Counted from the first letter of the stretch, positions 42,640-51,654 are shown. The stretch: 64,000 bases of DNA from Undibacterium sp. YM2 (GCF_009937975.1 NZ_AP018441.1:2852001-2916000), one strand, 5' to 3'. A program made the numbers and translations. Notes: generated by a model from the sequence alone, not told the origin.

Positions 42640-43866
42640 ATGCGTCGCCCTATAAAAAGAAACCGTCTTAAACTCGCCGCTGAAAGCCAGCGCGTCGCCA
42701 ATCTTGCGCTCGCAGTTGCACAATCTGCCAGCCGCTTAGAAGACCTGGACTGGCAGGCCAAACTGGATGCTCTGGTGACCAAGAGTCTCAAGCAACATCA
42801 TCAGGATATGCTGGAGGCAGCCACTGAACACTTGTTCCAAACTCATCCCAATGGTTATGAGGTCCTGACCGAAACGCTGGAATCTGTGAGCACCTGTGCG
42901 CAATTTGAGCATGATGGGCAATCTTATACCAGCTTGCTGATCGCTGCCCCCATATTGGCATGGACGCGTTTTGAAATTGCCTCGGGTAGCATTCCCACAG
43001 AAGCGCTGGGTATACTGCACACACAATTGCAGGCGCATTTATTGGCTGAAGAAACACAACTGCGCTTGCTGCCGGGATTGTATTCCATCGATCAATTACC
43101 GCGCAGCCACGTAGAAACCTATGCTTTGCTGGAGCGGCATAGTCTGGCCATGTTAAAACATCTGCCTGCACCGGTAGAAGCTGAACGTGCTCATACCATT
43201 CCTTTTTTGGCAGATATACGGTATGTGCTTGGTGTGCTGCTTGTCAAAAAAGGCGACCCACTCTTCCAGTGGCAAACTATTGAAGCACCCTATGATTGCG
43301 CACAAGCCAAGAGTGATGCTTTGCTGGAATGGCAGCAGCAAACCGATGCCACCATCAAGCGCCTGTTGCCTGGATGCGGCATAGAACTTTTACTGCCCGA
43401 AGCCTATTACACCGCCTGTCGTGAAGCAGATATCAGAATACGTCCGGCGACCATACGCTCTGCCATGTTTTATCTGACGCAAACTCTGGGTAAAGAGGCA
43501 GATCAGTTCACCGTCATCATTGCATCTTTTGGTGAGCAGGAAAATCCCGGGCAAATTGATGAATACCGCATCAGTTTTTGCCTCCGTGATGCTCCTGAAG
43601 TAATCTATGGCGTAGTTTGGCCGCTGTATCAGGCAGAAGATCAGATCATTGCCGTCAATCTGGATGAAAACGAGCAACTTGCTGGCGAAATCCCCAACAT
43701 TTTGCAAGAGTGCGGTGTTACCGACATTATCCAACTGGAAGAAATTTTCGCGATGGAATTCTGCGATGATTGCGGCACTCCCCTGTTTGCAGACCGGGAA
43801 AATGATCTGGTACATACAGAAATGCCGGATGACACACCAACTCCGGGGGCAACACACTTTCACTAA
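42640..43866 (+). CDS. DUF2863-family protein of betaproteobacteria
   Basis: 408 residues, soluble, no signal peptide. Opening 'RNRLKLAAESQRVANLALAVAQSAS' with 'LEDLDWQAKLDAL' and a C-terminal Cys pair 'EFCDDCGTPLFADRENDLVH' recall DUF2863, a family of unknown function confined largely to betaproteobacteria. It is followed after 31 bp by a GNAT gene on the same strand. The late CxxC next to acidic residues could bind a metal. No function can be given. Confidence 0.7.
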   Translation: MRRPIKRNRLKLAAESQRVANLALAVAQSASRLEDLDWQAKLDALVTKSLKQHHQDMLEAATEHLFQTHPNGYEVLTETLESVSTCAQFEHDGQSYTSLLIAAPILAWTRFEIASGSIPTEALGILHTQLQAHLLAEETQLRLLPGLYSIDQLPRSHVETYALLERHSLAMLKHLPAPVEAERAHTIPFLADIRYVLGVLLVKKGDPLFQWQTIEAPYDCAQAKSDALLEWQQQTDATIKRLLPGCGIELLLPEAYYTACREADIRIRPATIRSAMFYLTQTLGKEADQFTVIIASFGEQENPGQIDEYRISFCLRDAPEVIYGVVWPLYQAEDQIIAVNLDENEQLAGEIPNILQECGVTDIIQLEEIFAMEFCDDCGTPLFADRENDLVHTEMPDDTPTPGATHFH

Positions 43867-43897
43867 ACGTCGAAATTTGTCTAGTTTGGTGGAATAG

Positions 43898-44413
43898 ATG
43901 GCGACAACAGGTAACCCTGCACATAAAAGTGAACAAACCATCTCTGGCATGAAGCCTGAACTTCATTTCCGGGATGGCTTGGCTGCTGACGCTTTGATCA
44001 TCAGTCAATTGATCGCGTTGTTCGCCCGCGATTTTTACGTCAATCCGGATGGCAGCGGTGCCGATTTATTTTTACAGTCAGTATCAGAATCTGCCGAACT
44101 TTCTTATCTCTCTGATTCACGCTATCACTACATTCTTGCATTGCACGGTGAAACGCTGGCTGGCTTCATCGCCATGCGCGACCTGAGCCACCTGTTTCAC
44201 CTGTTCGTTCATCCCTCATATCAGGGGCACAAATTGGCAAGCAAGCTATGGCAGCGTGCCCGCCAGCATGCTGCCGTACAAGGACATACAGGTAGTTTCA
44301 CTGTCAATTCTTCCCTGAATGCCATTCCCGTTTATGAGCGCTTTGGCTTCCTGGCTAAAGGCGAGATAGTAGAAATGCATGGCATTGCCTTTTTGCCCAT
44401 GCAAAAGCCTTAA
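43898..44413 (+). CDS. GNAT-family acetyltransferase
   Basis: 171 residues. GNAT core: 'YILALHGETLAGFIAMRDLS', 'LFHLFVHPSYQGHKLASKLW' (acetyl-CoA-binding Q/RxxGxG/A-type loop, here QGHKLA) and 'NSSLNAIPVYERFGFLAKGE'. The GxxLA pattern in place of RxxGxG is a little atypical. GGTGGA precedes the ATG; an internal ATG (codon 18) is an alternative start. Substrate unknown. Confidence 0.83.
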   Translation: MATTGNPAHKSEQTISGMKPELHFRDGLAADALIISQLIALFARDFYVNPDGSGADLFLQSVSESAELSYLSDSRYHYILALHGETLAGFIAMRDLSHLFHLFVHPSYQGHKLASKLWQRARQHAAVQGHTGSFTVNSSLNAIPVYERFGFLAKGEIVEMHGIAFLPMQKP

Positions 44414-44569
44414 GCCCACCTGCAACAAGTTTTTACCACTCAAATATTGGCTGCCAATTTTGCCTGGCACATTTGTGAAAATCCGTTGTACAATTAGTTT
44501 TGAACGGTCGTGCTTTTTTCTGCTTTCTTATTAATTGCTTGCTGCGGCCATCATAAAACAGGAGACAAC

Positions 44570-45760
44570 ATGGATTTGAACTATACGGCAGAAGACCTTG
44601 CCTTCCGGGATCAGGTGCGCACCTACCTGGAAGCCAATCTTCCACAAGACCTGCAGCAAAAAGTACTGAATCATAAACGCCTGTCCAGAGAAGACTTTGT
44701 TCGCTGGCACAAAATACTCGCCAAACAAGGATGGGTAGCCACAGGCTGGCCAGCAGAATACGGTGGCACAGGCTGGACAGCCACTCAACGCCATATCTTT
44801 GAAGAAGAATGCGCCCGCGCTGGCACGCCAGCCATCCTGCCGTTTGGCGTGAATATGGTGGCACCTGTCATCATGGCATTTGGCAACCAGGCTCAAAAAG
44901 ACTATTACCTGCCACGCATACTGAGTTGTGAAGACTGGTGGTGCCAGGGTTACTCTGAGCCAGGCTCAGGTTCTGACCTTGCTTCGCTGAAGACCCGCGC
45001 CGAGCGCGAAGGTGATCACTATATCGTCAATGGTCAAAAAACCTGGACCACCCTCGCCCAGCATGCCGACATGATTTTCTGCCTGGTGCGCACAGACCCC
45101 AGCGTACGGAAACAGGAGGGCATCTCCTTCCTGCTCATCGATATGAAGACACCGGGTATTACCGTGCGCCCTATCATCATGCTTGATGAAGAGCATGAAG
45201 TAAATGAAGTCTTCTTCGACAATGTCAAAGTTCCGTTAGAGAACCTGATAGGCGAAGAAAACAAGGGCTGGACTTATGCTAAATACCTGCTCGGCCATGA
45301 ACGCACGAATATCGCTGCAGTGGGCCGTGCCAAACGTGAATTGCAATTCCTCAAGCGCATCGCCGCAAAACATCAAAAGAACGGCCTGCCGCTGATTGAT
45401 GATGCAGTGTATGCCAGCAAGGTCGCCAGCCTTGAAGTGGAACTGATGGCGCTGGAAATTACAGTCCTGCGTGTCATTTCGCAAGACAGTGGTCGCCCTG
45501 GCCCGGAAGCATCCCTGCTCAAGATCAAGGGTACGGAAATCCAGCAAAGGCTGACGGAGTTGATGGTAGAGGCAGTTGGCCCTTACGGCTTGCCATTTGA
45601 CCCGTCCTTCCTCGAAGGCGAGACTGAACATAGCATAGTCGGTGACGATGATGCTGCGCCTTTGGCGCCGTACTACTTCAATTTCCGCAAAACTTCCATT
45701 TATGGTGGTTCCAACGAAATTCAAAAAAATATCATCACTCAGATGATCCTGGGTCTGTGA
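44570..45760 (+). CDS. Acyl-CoA dehydrogenase (larger subunit type)
   Basis: 396 residues from ATG 44570, chosen because AGGAGA precedes it and MDLNYTAEDLAFRDQ is the usual family start; an upstream ATG at 44510 is spurious. FAD-dependent alpha,beta-desaturation of an acyl-CoA. Motifs: 'CQGYSEPGSGSDLASLKTRA' (FAD/acyl site), 'YIVNGQKTWTTLAQHADM', and C-terminal 'SIYGGSNEIQKNIITQMILG'. It is followed after 10 bp by a second, smaller dehydrogenase. The pairing suggests a heteromeric enzyme for a bulky or branched acyl-CoA. Confidence 0.93.
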   Translation: MDLNYTAEDLAFRDQVRTYLEANLPQDLQQKVLNHKRLSREDFVRWHKILAKQGWVATGWPAEYGGTGWTATQRHIFEEECARAGTPAILPFGVNMVAPVIMAFGNQAQKDYYLPRILSCEDWWCQGYSEPGSGSDLASLKTRAEREGDHYIVNGQKTWTTLAQHADMIFCLVRTDPSVRKQEGISFLLIDMKTPGITVRPIIMLDEEHEVNEVFFDNVKVPLENLIGEENKGWTYAKYLLGHERTNIAAVGRAKRELQFLKRIAAKHQKNGLPLIDDAVYASKVASLEVELMALEITVLRVISQDSGRPGPEASLLKIKGTEIQQRLTELMVEAVGPYGLPFDPSFLEGETEHSIVGDDDAAPLAPYYFNFRKTSIYGGSNEIQKNIITQMILGL

Positions 45761-45770
45761 GGAGAGCAAA

Positions 45771-46910
45771 ATGGATTTCAACTTAACACAAGAACAAACA
45801 CAGTTTGCTGATGCCTTGCGTCGCTGGGTAGAAAAAGATTATGGCTTTGAACAGCGCAAGCAAATTATAGAATCTGCTGGAGGTATATGCGATAAAGCAT
45901 GGGGTGGTCTGGCCGAGCTGGGCGCACTGGCCTTGCCTGTGCCAGAAGAGCAAGGCGGCTTCAATGGTTCTGCCATCGACATGCTGGTCATCATGCAGGA
46001 ACTGGGGCGCGGCATTGTTATCGAGCCCTACTTTGCCACTGTCATGGGTGCAGAGTTTTTGAAAAAATCCGGCAAGCATGCAGATGTGCTGGAGCAAATC
46101 GCTGGCGGCGAAGTCAAACTGGCGAATGCACTGGGCGAAAGGCAATCACGTCACGACCTGTTTGACATTGCCACCACGGCCAGCAAAAGTGGCGATGGCT
46201 TTGTACTCAATGGCAGCAAGACTGTGGTGCTGCACGGCGCCCAGGCAGACAAACTGATTGTCTCTGCGCGCAGCAGCGGAGGACAACGCGAAACGAATGG
46301 CATCAGCCTGTTTATCGTTGAGGCCAATGCAGTAGGCGTCAGCCGTCGCGATTACCGCACCATCGATGGTTATCGTGCTGCTGATATTAGCTTCAGCAAT
46401 GTACAAGTCGGTGCAGATGCGTTGTTAAGCGCAGTGGATGGTGGTTGGGAATTACTGGATGCGGTGGCTGACTACGGCGTTACCTTGTTGTGTGCAGAGT
46501 CCATAGGCATCATGGAAGCAATTACCGCAGCCACTCTGGATTATTTGAAAACCCGCCAACAATTTGGCGTACCTATCGGCAAGTTCCAGGTCTTGCAACA
46601 TCGCATGGCTGAAATGTTCATGGAAATGGAACAGGCACGCTCGATGGCAACACTGGCTGCCGTCAAGATAGCCTCTGATGATGTCGAAGAACGCCGCCGC
46701 ACGGTATCTGCCGCCAAGGCCAGGATAGGCCAGGCTGCCAAATACATAGGCCAGCAAGCCGTGCAATTGCATGGCGGCATGGGCGTCACCAATGAACTGC
46801 CGGTTGCCCACATGTTCAAGCGCCTGACCACGATAGAGCTGACACTGGGTGACACTGATCATCATCTGGCCAGATTTGTCGCACAACCCGGCTTTAAAAG
46901 CGCAGCCTGA
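45771..46910 (+). CDS. Acyl-CoA dehydrogenase (smaller subunit type)
   Basis: 379 residues. 'MDFNLTQEQTQFADALRRWV' start with GGAGAG upstream; 'NGSKTVVLHGAQADKLIVSA'; 'RQQFGVPIGKFQVLQHRMAE' and 'QLHGGMGVTNELPVAHMFKR'. Its N-terminal half is shorter and less canonical than its neighbour's (no classic EPGSGSD box), as in the beta-type partner of alpha2beta2 acyl-CoA dehydrogenases. Ten bp after the first dehydrogenase and ending before an intrinsic terminator. Confidence 0.9.
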   Translation: MDFNLTQEQTQFADALRRWVEKDYGFEQRKQIIESAGGICDKAWGGLAELGALALPVPEEQGGFNGSAIDMLVIMQELGRGIVIEPYFATVMGAEFLKKSGKHADVLEQIAGGEVKLANALGERQSRHDLFDIATTASKSGDGFVLNGSKTVVLHGAQADKLIVSARSSGGQRETNGISLFIVEANAVGVSRRDYRTIDGYRAADISFSNVQVGADALLSAVDGGWELLDAVADYGVTLLCAESIGIMEAITAATLDYLKTRQQFGVPIGKFQVLQHRMAEMFMEMEQARSMATLAAVKIASDDVEERRRTVSAAKARIGQAAKYIGQQAVQLHGGMGVTNELPVAHMFKRLTTIELTLGDTDHHLARFVAQPGFKSAA

Positions 46911-46920
46911 ATGCTGTAGG

Positions 46921-46950
46921 AAAATCCCGACTGCGTTCGGGATTTTTTTT
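46921..46950 (+). terminator. Rho-independent terminator after the dehydrogenase pair
   Basis: AAAATCCCGA (46921-46930), CTGCGT loop, TCGGGATTTT with a run of eight T ending at 46950. It lies between the second dehydrogenase and the first MaoC gene, so downstream genes are at least partly uncoupled. Confidence 0.85.
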
Positions 46951-46987
46951 GCCTTTTAAGACAATAAGGAAACAACGAGGACACACT

Positions 46988-47449
46988 ATGAGTATCAAAA
47001 CAGATCGCTGGTATTTTGAAGATTTCATTCCCGGTACAGTCATAGAACTGGGGCAGCGTGTAGTGACAGAAGAAGAAATCATCACATTCGCCAGGCAATT
47101 CGACCCACAATCCTTTCACGTCGATAAAGAAGCAGCGAGTCATTCCATCTTTGGCGGCGTCATCGCCAGCGGCTGGCATACCTGCGGCATGATTATGCGC
47201 ATGGTGGTCGATGGCTTCCTGGCCAATTCATCGAGCATGGGCTCTCCTGGCGTAGATGAAATACGCTGGATACTGCCAGTGCGCCCTGGCGACACCCTGA
47301 CTGTCACAGCCGAAACCACAGGCAGCAAACTGTCCACTTCAAAACCAGACCGGGGTGTAATCAATACCTTGTGGAAAGCCTACAACCAGGAAGGCAAGCT
47401 GGTTTGCACGATCACTGGCATGGGCATGTTTGGTCGCCGCACAGAGTAA
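46988..47449 (+). CDS. MaoC-like (R)-specific enoyl-CoA hydratase (first)
   Basis: 153 residues from ATG 46988 (MSIKTDRWYFEDFIPG); an ATG at 46949 is an unlikely extension. Hot-dog fold hydratase: 'ITFARQFDPQSFHVDKEAAS' carries the catalytic Asp-His pair (D/H of the DxxxxH motif), followed by 'FGGVIASGWHTCGMIMRMVV'. It probably hydrates the enoyl-CoA made by the adjacent dehydrogenases. The second MaoC gene follows after 22 bp. Confidence 0.9.
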   Translation: MSIKTDRWYFEDFIPGTVIELGQRVVTEEEIITFARQFDPQSFHVDKEAASHSIFGGVIASGWHTCGMIMRMVVDGFLANSSSMGSPGVDEIRWILPVRPGDTLTVTAETTGSKLSTSKPDRGVINTLWKAYNQEGKLVCTITGMGMFGRRTE

Positions 47450-47471
47450 AAATAAACAATAAGGAGACATG

Positions 47472-47924
47472 ATGAGAGAATTTAATAGCCTTGCTGAATT
47501 AAAAGACTTGATAGGCCAGGAAGTTGCCCACTCAGAATGGGTAGAAATCAGCCAGGAAAGAGTGAATACTTTTGCTGATGCGACTGGCGACCATCAATGG
47601 ATACATATCGATGTAGAAAGAGCCAAACGTGAATCTCCTTTTGGTGGGCCGATTGCACATGGTTTTTTGACTTTGTCCCTGCTGCCCATGCTGGTTGCCA
47701 ATGCCATCAAACTCACTTACGTCAAAATGGGCGTCAATTATGGACTCAATAAAGTACGCTTCCCCTCCCCTGTACCTGTCGGCAGCCGGGTACGTGCGCG
47801 TTTGAAACTGCTGGAAATCGAAGACATCAAGGACGGTGCGCAATTCACCTGGGAAGTAACAATAGAACGTGAAGGCCAGGATAAACCAGTATGCGTAGCA
47901 GAATCAATTTCACGCGCCTATTAG
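47472..47924 (+). CDS. MaoC-like (R)-specific enoyl-CoA hydratase (second)
   Basis: 150 residues. ATG 47472 is preferred to ATG 47469 because AGGAG ends five bases upstream of it. Catalytic hydratase motif 'FADATGDHQWIHIDVERA' (Asp and His) followed by 'SPFGGPIAHGFLTLSLLPML' and 'LNKVRFPSPVPVGSRVRARL'. It is closer to classical PhaJ/Rv0130-like hydratases than its neighbour. The pair could form a heterodimer or act on successive substrates. Confidence 0.9.
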   Translation: MREFNSLAELKDLIGQEVAHSEWVEISQERVNTFADATGDHQWIHIDVERAKRESPFGGPIAHGFLTLSLLPMLVANAIKLTYVKMGVNYGLNKVRFPSPVPVGSRVRARLKLLEIEDIKDGAQFTWEVTIEREGQDKPVCVAESISRAY

Positions 47925-47958
47925 TCCTGCTAAACCTCATCTTTACGAGACCGAATCC

Positions 47959-48339
47959 ATGCCCAGTCAAGATACATTGAAACGCTTCATCGCCAAGGTA
48001 GAGGCGAACCAACATGCCGCAGCATGTGAAGAGTTTTATACCGAAAATTCCAGCATGCAGGAAAACCAGGCAAAGCCCAGGATAGGCCGTGCGGCGCATG
48101 TAGCCTCTGAACATGCCGTCATGTCACGCGCCAGGTCAGTCACATCTACCTGTGTTCATCCGGTCTTGGTGAATGGCGACCATGTCGTCATACGCTGGAT
48201 TTTCAGGTTTGAATGGCTGGACGGCAGTGTCACGCAAATGGAGGAGCTTGCCTACCAGCGCTGGGAAGGTGAATGCATAGCTGAAGAAACTTTCTTCTAC
48301 GACCCAGCGCAACGCATTCCACAAAGATCCAGTACTTGA
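47959..48339 (+). CDS. SnoaL/NTF2-like protein of the acyl-CoA cluster
   Basis: 126 residues. 'LKRFIAKVEANQHAAACEEFY' followed by 'MQENQAKPRIGRAAHVASEH', and 'HVVIRWIFRFEWLDGSVTQM' match SnoaL-like small alpha+beta barrels. It lies 34 bp after the second MaoC gene and is probably co-transcribed. Role in the pathway unknown; such proteins may be isomerases or hydratases. Ends shortly before a perfect palindrome. Confidence 0.75.
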   Translation: MPSQDTLKRFIAKVEANQHAAACEEFYTENSSMQENQAKPRIGRAAHVASEHAVMSRARSVTSTCVHPVLVNGDHVVIRWIFRFEWLDGSVTQMEELAYQRWEGECIAEETFFYDPAQRIPQRSST

Positions 48340-48343
48340 AATG

Positions 48344-48375
48344 CAAGAGGCCAAAGTACGTACTTTGGCCTCTTG
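48344..48375. terminator. Perfect 32-bp palindrome, bidirectional terminator candidate
   Basis: CAAGAGGCCAAAGTAC and its exact reverse complement meet at 48359/48360, with no loop bases. It lies between convergent genes. No long T run follows, so it may act as a weak or bidirectional terminator, or bind a protein. Confidence 0.6.
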
Positions 48376-48391
48376 TCTCATGTGAATGAGG

Positions 48392-49474
48392 TTAATAAAA
48401 TTTAACGGCGTAAATCGGCGGCAGATTAACTGATATCTGGTACCAGTCATCCCCTTCATTCTCACTCGCCCACAAATTGCCCGTAGTCGACGCCATCAGC
48501 AGATTTTTGCCATTTTCCGACACCGCCAGTCCATGGCGATACACAAGGTCATAGCAATCTTGTTGCGGCAAACCGCTTCTCAAAGACTCAAAGGTCTTGC
48601 CTCCATCCCGTGTACGCGTGACACTCATGGCGCCATGCAGGGGCACACGCTTTTGATCCGCCACTGCAGGCACAAACCAGGCAATATCAGGGTTGCGCGG
48701 GTGAGCGGCTACAGCAAAACCAAAATCTGGAATACCTTCAGGCAAATGTAATTGTTGCCAGCTCACCGCATCGTCTTCACTGCGCCAGATGCCATTATGA
48801 TGCTGGCACCATAAAACATGGCTGGCGAATTTGCTGCGTGCGATCAGGTGCGGGTCCTGGATATTTTGCTTGTCTGCCAGATCAGGCGGCATATAAGCGG
48901 CATGCATACCGGATGCACATAATCCCCAATTCTTCCCACCATCTTCAGTTTTCCAGGCACCGCCACAGGATATGCCAAGTAAAATATGCTGAGGATTTCG
49001 CGGGTTGACGCATATCGAATGTATGCCAGGTGTGTCATAACCACCACCCATCCACTCTTTGCGCTCTTCCCTGTCCCATAGGCTGCGCACCAACTCCCAG
49101 CTATTGCCACGATCAGTTGAACGGAACAAGCCACCAGGCAAGGTACCGGCCCACAACACACCCGGCTCTTCACTGCCACCAGTTTCCAGTGACCAGATGG
49201 CTTTCAGTTTCCATTCGACATCATCATCTGTTTTGGCATGTTCAGGGTAGGCTGGCACGGCGATCTCAGTCCAGTCGTCACGGCCTTCATCGCGTCTGTG
49301 CAGCTTGACTCCAAAGTGTCCAAGGTTCAATGCCGCATAAACAGCGCCATCGCGTTTGTCATGCAGGCACATGCTCAGGGGTTCACCCAGAAAACTGATC
49401 TGATCCAGCTTCCACTTGCCGTCCATATGGATCAATTCAAACAAACCCTTGCGGGTTGCTACCATTGCTTTCAT
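48392..49474 (-). CDS. BNR/sialidase-like beta-propeller protein
   Basis: About 360 residues, no signal peptide. Repeats of the BNR/Asp-box type are visible: 'LFRSTDRGNSWELV', 'AWKTEDGGKNWGL', 'IWRSEDDAVSWQQL', 'VTRTRDGGKTFESL' and 'LWASENEGDDWYQI', giving a five- or six-bladed propeller. True sialidase Arg-triad residues are not evident, so it is likely non-catalytic or has another role. ATG 49474 (RBS AGGAGG six bases upstream) is preferred over ATG 49477, which overlaps the previous stop. It is directly downstream of a MoaD/ThiS-like gene, a pairing that seems to recur in bacteria (recollection, not checked). Confidence 0.82.
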   Translation of the reverse strand: MKAMVATRKGLFELIHMDGKWKLDQISFLGEPLSMCLHDKRDGAVYAALNLGHFGVKLHRRDEGRDDWTEIAVPAYPEHAKTDDDVEWKLKAIWSLETGGSEEPGVLWAGTLPGGLFRSTDRGNSWELVRSLWDREERKEWMGGGYDTPGIHSICVNPRNPQHILLGISCGGAWKTEDGGKNWGLCASGMHAAYMPPDLADKQNIQDPHLIARSKFASHVLWCQHHNGIWRSEDDAVSWQQLHLPEGIPDFGFAVAAHPRNPDIAWFVPAVADQKRVPLHGAMSVTRTRDGGKTFESLRSGLPQQDCYDLVYRHGLAVSENGKNLLMASTTGNLWASENEGDDWYQISVNLPPIYAVKFY

Positions 49475-49476
49475 CA

Positions 49477-49746
49477 TTAGCCTCCTGAAAGAGCCTGCAA
49501 TACATAGACTTGGCTATTTGAATTTAAAGGGTCACGCAAGCCACTGCGCTGCACGACACGCTTGCCGTCGATAAAAACCACCACATGAAAACGCAGATCG
49601 CCCTGTTCATCCAGGATATAGCCACGTAAAGTGGAGTTGACCTGAAATGCTGCTTCCAGCGCATCACGCAGATTATCAGCCGCAGTTTCCACCTCAGGAA
49701 CTTCAGTAAAGCGACTGAGTTGCTGGGTAAAAATCAGCCTGGCCAT
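49477..49746 (-). CDS. MoaD/ThiS-like ubiquitin-fold protein ending in Gly-Gly
   Basis: 89 residues with beta-grasp features: 'ARLIFTQQLSRFTEVPEVET', 'RGYILDEQGDLRFHVVVFID' and 'LNSNSQVYVLQALSGG'. The C-terminal Gly-Gly is the site adenylated and thiocarboxylated in MoaD and ThiS. No moeB/thiF-like E1 gene is nearby, so either a remote E1 serves it or it is a protein modifier or sulfur carrier of another kind. The final codons GGA GGC also form the Shine-Dalgarno of the propeller gene. Confidence 0.82.
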   Translation of the reverse strand: MARLIFTQQLSRFTEVPEVETAADNLRDALEAAFQVNSTLRGYILDEQGDLRFHVVVFIDGKRVVQRSGLRDPLNSNSQVYVLQALSGG

Positions 49747-49748
49747 GA

Positions 49749-50216
49749 TTATGCCCAGTCCTTGTAGGGATGCTTGAGCAAATTCGCATTTGCGTAACGC
49801 CTGTCATGGCTGACTTCTTCACCCAGCCAGGCCGGGCGCTCAAATTGCTGTTGTTCGGATTCAAGCTCGACCTCTGCCACGATAAGGCCGAGATTATCAC
49901 CAATGAACTCATCCACTTCCCAAATCAAACCGGCAAGAGGAATGCGGTAACGTGTTTTTTCTATGAGAGGTTGCTGGCAGACTGTGTCCAGCAAGATTTG
50001 CGCATCGGCTAGTGGAATGGAGTATTCCCATTCGCCACAGCTAATGCCCGTTGACATGCCCTTGATGGTCAGCATCGCACGCTCTGCTTCTATGCGTACC
50101 CGTACGATGCGACCTGGGTCAGAACAAATATAACCCTGGCGCAGAAATGTGCCCTGCCCCTGTCGTTTGAAATCCTGATTCACAACAAGGAATTTGCGTT
50201 CAATTTCTACGCCCAT
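49749..50216 (-). CDS. CYTH-domain protein (triphosphate tunnel metalloenzyme)
   Basis: 155 residues from ATG 50216 (MGVEIERKFLVVN); an ATG at 50231 is an unlikely extension. The ExExK signature 'EIERKFLV' and alternating basic/acidic strands ('RIVRVRIEAERAMLTIKG', 'EKTRYRIPLAGLIWEVDEF', 'LGLIVAEVELES') line the tunnel that binds triphosphate and divalent metal. Likely an inorganic triphosphatase or related phosphohydrolase. It ends 2 bp before the MoaD-like gene, so the three genes form one operon. Confidence 0.9.
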   Translation of the reverse strand: MGVEIERKFLVVNQDFKRQGQGTFLRQGYICSDPGRIVRVRIEAERAMLTIKGMSTGISCGEWEYSIPLADAQILLDTVCQQPLIEKTRYRIPLAGLIWEVDEFIGDNLGLIVAEVELESEQQQFERPAWLGEEVSHDRRYANANLLKHPYKDWA

Positions 50217-50243
50217 CACTACTCCGATCAATAAATACCGGAA

Positions 50244-51368
50244 TTATGCACTCAATGTCGCCAAAATCGGTTGCAACATTGCTTCACCGAGTTTGATACT
50301 GCGTGAACCGTCCCAACCCACTTCTGCATCCGGCAAATTGGCATTGTCCTTGAATGGCAATTCCAGAGTCAGCGAAACGCATTTGAAGGTATGGCCAATA
50401 TACTTGGATGCCAGCTTCAACACATCTTCATTGTATTTGGATGCTTCGTAACCGTATTTGGTCTGGAAGTCAGGACTGGCCTTGCAAAAACTATCGACAA
50501 AATGCTGCTGCTCCTGCGCCTGCTTTTCGCTAAAACCTGCCAGCATTTCACTGCCAGCCACGAAGATGTAAGGCAAGGCTTCATCTCCATGGATATCCAG
50601 GAAAAGATCACAACCTGTTTCGTGAATCTTGTTCTTGACGTAATACACTTCAGGGCTGGTTTCCAGCGAAGGTGTCATCCATTCACGGTTCAGGTTGGCA
50701 CCAGCTGCATTGGTGCGCAGGTTGCCGCGTACAGAACCATCTGGATTCATGTTCGGGACGATATACACCACCGCTTTTTCCAGAATGCTGCGTGCGATTG
50801 GATTGGATGGGTCCAGCAAGGCATTCAAAGTGCCCTCCACCAGCCATTCAGCCATGGTTTCGCCTGGATGCTGGCGCGCAATGATCCACACTTTCTTTTC
50901 AGCAGCAGGGTCACCGACAACGATCAGGTTCAGGTCACGGCCATCAACGGTATTGCCCAGGTCTTCAACACGGGCGACAGAAGAATTCTCTACCCCACCC
51001 AGCAAGGCCAGGTGACGTTCCCAGGTGTAAGGCTCAAAATAAGCGTAATACACGCTGTCACGTTCAGGTGTATGACGTATGGTCATGACCTTGCCATCAA
51101 ACTCGGTATCTACACGGAACCAGTTAGCCCTGTCATAACTTGCTACCGCGCGATAGCCTTCCCAGCCCTTGGCATAAGTGGCATCACCCGCATTGATAAT
51201 GCGCATGACAGTCTCTTGCCCACGTGCGCCCTGCAAGCGAAAGTGAAACCACTGCCAGATGTCGGCATGTGAATCCTTGCGCAAATTTAAATCGATGGCC
51301 CCCGCCTGTTCCGCCTTGACGACTTCGATCGCTCCCGCGTCGAAGTTCTGACTGATTTTAATTGTCAT
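50244..51368 (-). CDS. M14-family zinc carboxypeptidase, cytosolic type
   Basis: 374 residues. An N-terminal beta-rich domain (about 1-130) precedes the M14 catalytic domain: zinc ligands in 'ARQHPGETMAEW' (HxxE) and the later 'FLDIHGDEALPY' His, substrate-binding 'VPNMNPDGSVRGN' and 'AGANLNREW', and the general-base Glu in 'CVSLTLELPFKD'. No signal peptide. This is the architecture of bacterial homologues of the cytosolic carboxypeptidases (CCP/AGBL-like). Physiological substrate unknown. Lies 27 bp upstream of the CYTH gene on the same strand. Confidence 0.92.
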   Translation of the reverse strand: MTIKISQNFDAGAIEVVKAEQAGAIDLNLRKDSHADIWQWFHFRLQGARGQETVMRIINAGDATYAKGWEGYRAVASYDRANWFRVDTEFDGKVMTIRHTPERDSVYYAYFEPYTWERHLALLGGVENSSVARVEDLGNTVDGRDLNLIVVGDPAAEKKVWIIARQHPGETMAEWLVEGTLNALLDPSNPIARSILEKAVVYIVPNMNPDGSVRGNLRTNAAGANLNREWMTPSLETSPEVYYVKNKIHETGCDLFLDIHGDEALPYIFVAGSEMLAGFSEKQAQEQQHFVDSFCKASPDFQTKYGYEASKYNEDVLKLASKYIGHTFKCVSLTLELPFKDNANLPDAEVGWDGSRSIKLGEAMLQPILATLSA

Positions 51369-51557
51369 CTTGTATTTATTCAGAAATGTTTTTAAGCACC
51401 GTAGTGATACGGCGACCTAGGACTGGTATTTTCACAGTTTTTTCTGAATTATGAAAATATTTCAGTCAAATAATGAATAAAATCGGACAAATATTTTCAC
51501 CAAGGCAAGCATTTAAGAAGTTTCTGGTCAAACATAGCAAAATTCGCCACGATATAC

Positions 51558-51563
51558 TATAAT
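51558..51563 (+). promoter_or_regulatory. -10 box of the tRNA-Pro gene
   Basis: TATAAT lies 15 bp before the mature tRNA 5' end. A consensus -35 is not evident at 17 bp. Confidence 0.5.
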
Positions 51564-51577
51564 CTTTCGCTCAGTGT

Positions 51578-51654
<77 letters not shown>

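Noticed and set aside
50391..51272. 293-codon plus-strand ORF
   Set aside because: Antisense shadow of the M14 carboxypeptidase gene.
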